From an uncultured Selenomonadales bacterium (lineage in GTDB: Bacteria > Bacillota > Negativicutes > Selenomonadales > Selenomonadaceae), in NCBI GenBank assembly GCA_946547205.1, contig CAMNPA010000111.1:1-5416 (forward strand): a stretch of 5,416 nt of DNA, written 5' to 3'. The position numbers and the translations under genes are program-made. Below the pieces are notes generated by a model. It was not told where the DNA came from. It saw only the letters and a list, made by a program, of their open reading frames with translations, and searched no databases. Shown one piece after another: positions 4,955 through 5,416 of the stretch; the stretch's first letter is position 1, and each line of letters starts with the position of its first letter.

Positions 4955-5416
4955 TCAACTTATCACTGCGCTTGATGACGGACAAACTTTTAACAGCGGA
5001 CAATCTGAACATTTCGGATTGCGTGCACGGCAAATTTCGCGTCCATGCCAAATCAGCCAGTGATGAGCGTCCGACCATTTTTCGCGCGGAATAATTTTCT
5101 GCAAGCCGAGTTCGACTTCAAGCGGCGTGTTACCTTCGGCAAGTTTCATTCGATTCGCCAACCGGAAAACGTGCGTATCGACAGCAATAGCGGGCGTCTT
5201 GAAGGCGACACTTGTCACGACGTTTGCGGTCTTGCGTCCGACGCCGGGCAATTTAATCAGCTCGTCGAATTCGGCAGGAACTTCGCCGCCGTAATTGTTC
5301 AGCAAAATTTTTGACGTTTCGACGATGTGCTTAGCCTTCGCGCGAAAATAGCCGCACGGTCTGATAATTTCTTCCAGCCGCGATTGTCCGAGTTGCAAAA
5401 TTTTTTCGGGCGTGTT
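4955..5416 (-). CDS. nth: Endonuclease III, C-terminal part (5' end cut by window edge)
   Basis: Endonuclease III is a base-excision-repair glycosylase and AP lyase that removes oxidised pyrimidines. The 153 visible residues begin NTPEKILQLG and align with the region of E. coli Nth beginning NTPAAMLELG; the first 70-odd residues lie beyond the right edge. Visible hallmarks are the helix-hairpin-helix LPGVGRKTANVV with the catalytic Lys (visible residue 62), the catalytic Asp in AVDTHVFRL (80), HHWLIWHGR, and the [4Fe-4S] ligands in Cys-x6-Cys-x2-Cys-x5-Cys (129, 136, 139, 145). It ends soon after the cluster with PSSSAVIS, the usual place. No damage is seen. It is convergent with the lipoprotein gene and shares the bidirectional terminator. 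The start, promoter and any upstream partner are outside the window. Confidence 0.96.
   Translation of the reverse strand, partial: NTPEKILQLGQSRLEEIIRPCGYFRAKAKHIVETSKILLNNYGGEVPAEFDELIKLPGVGRKTANVVTSVAFKTPAIAVDTHVFRLANRMKLAEGNTPLEVELGLQKIIPREKWSDAHHWLIWHGREICRARNPKCSDCPLLKVCPSSSAVIS

Noticed and set aside
4494..5078. A 194-codon minus-strand frame spanning the end of the lipoprotein gene, the terminator and the end of nth
   Set aside because: It crosses a bidirectional terminator and overlaps two well supported genes in other frames; the product is low-complexity and Arg/Ser-rich.
1..5416. CRISPR array, mobile element or defence island
   Set aside because: No regularly spaced repeats, no transposase or integrase, and no terminal repeats with target duplications were seen; the genes are mostly housekeeping or unassigned single units.

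Overview
The window reads as an ordinary chromosomal stretch of a low-to-mid GC bacterium. Shine-Dalgarno sites are strong (AAAGGAG, GAGGTGA, GGAGGG), two genes use TTG starts, T-tract terminators are common, and larC is present. This fits Bacillota. A lipoprotein with a YD-repeat body would also fit a diderm Bacillota such as Negativicutes, but that placement is an inference and not demonstrated.

Layout, left to right. (1) 1-704, minus: the N-terminal part of a tandem-ATPase ABC protein of ABC-F-like type that runs off the left edge, with its own promoter and TTG start. Its first nucleotide-binding domain is short and has lost the signature glycines and the switch histidine. (2) 759-1035, minus: a self-contained unit made of a near-consensus promoter, a 58-residue basic small protein and an intrinsic terminator. 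(3) 1146-1487, plus: a small membrane protein of unknown function with a lysine-rich N terminus. (4) 1489-2727, minus: larC, the nickel-inserting enzyme of the lactate racemase cofactor pathway, convergent with the membrane protein gene; the two stop codons are one base apart. (5) 2728-3104: the divergent intergenic region between larC and a lipoprotein gene. It holds a REP-like composite hairpin next to the larC start, weak promoter candidates, and a strong plus-strand terminator with no recognisable gene in front of it. (6) 3105-4832, plus: a 575-residue lipoprotein with about eight degenerate YD-type repeats, a proline-rich linker and a C-terminal bacterial SH3 domain. (7) 4834-4884: an apparently bidirectional terminator. 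(8) 4955-5416, minus: the C-terminal part of endonuclease III (nth), cut by the right edge.

The genes do not form one operon or pathway. Most appear to be single transcription units on alternating strands, and larC's usual partners larB and larE are not in the window. I see no CRISPR array, tRNA, rRNA, insertion sequence or defence locus. The items most worth a second look are the degenerate ABC-F-like protein, the YD-repeat/SH3 lipoprotein, the isolated small-protein unit and the orphan terminator between larC and the lipoprotein gene.
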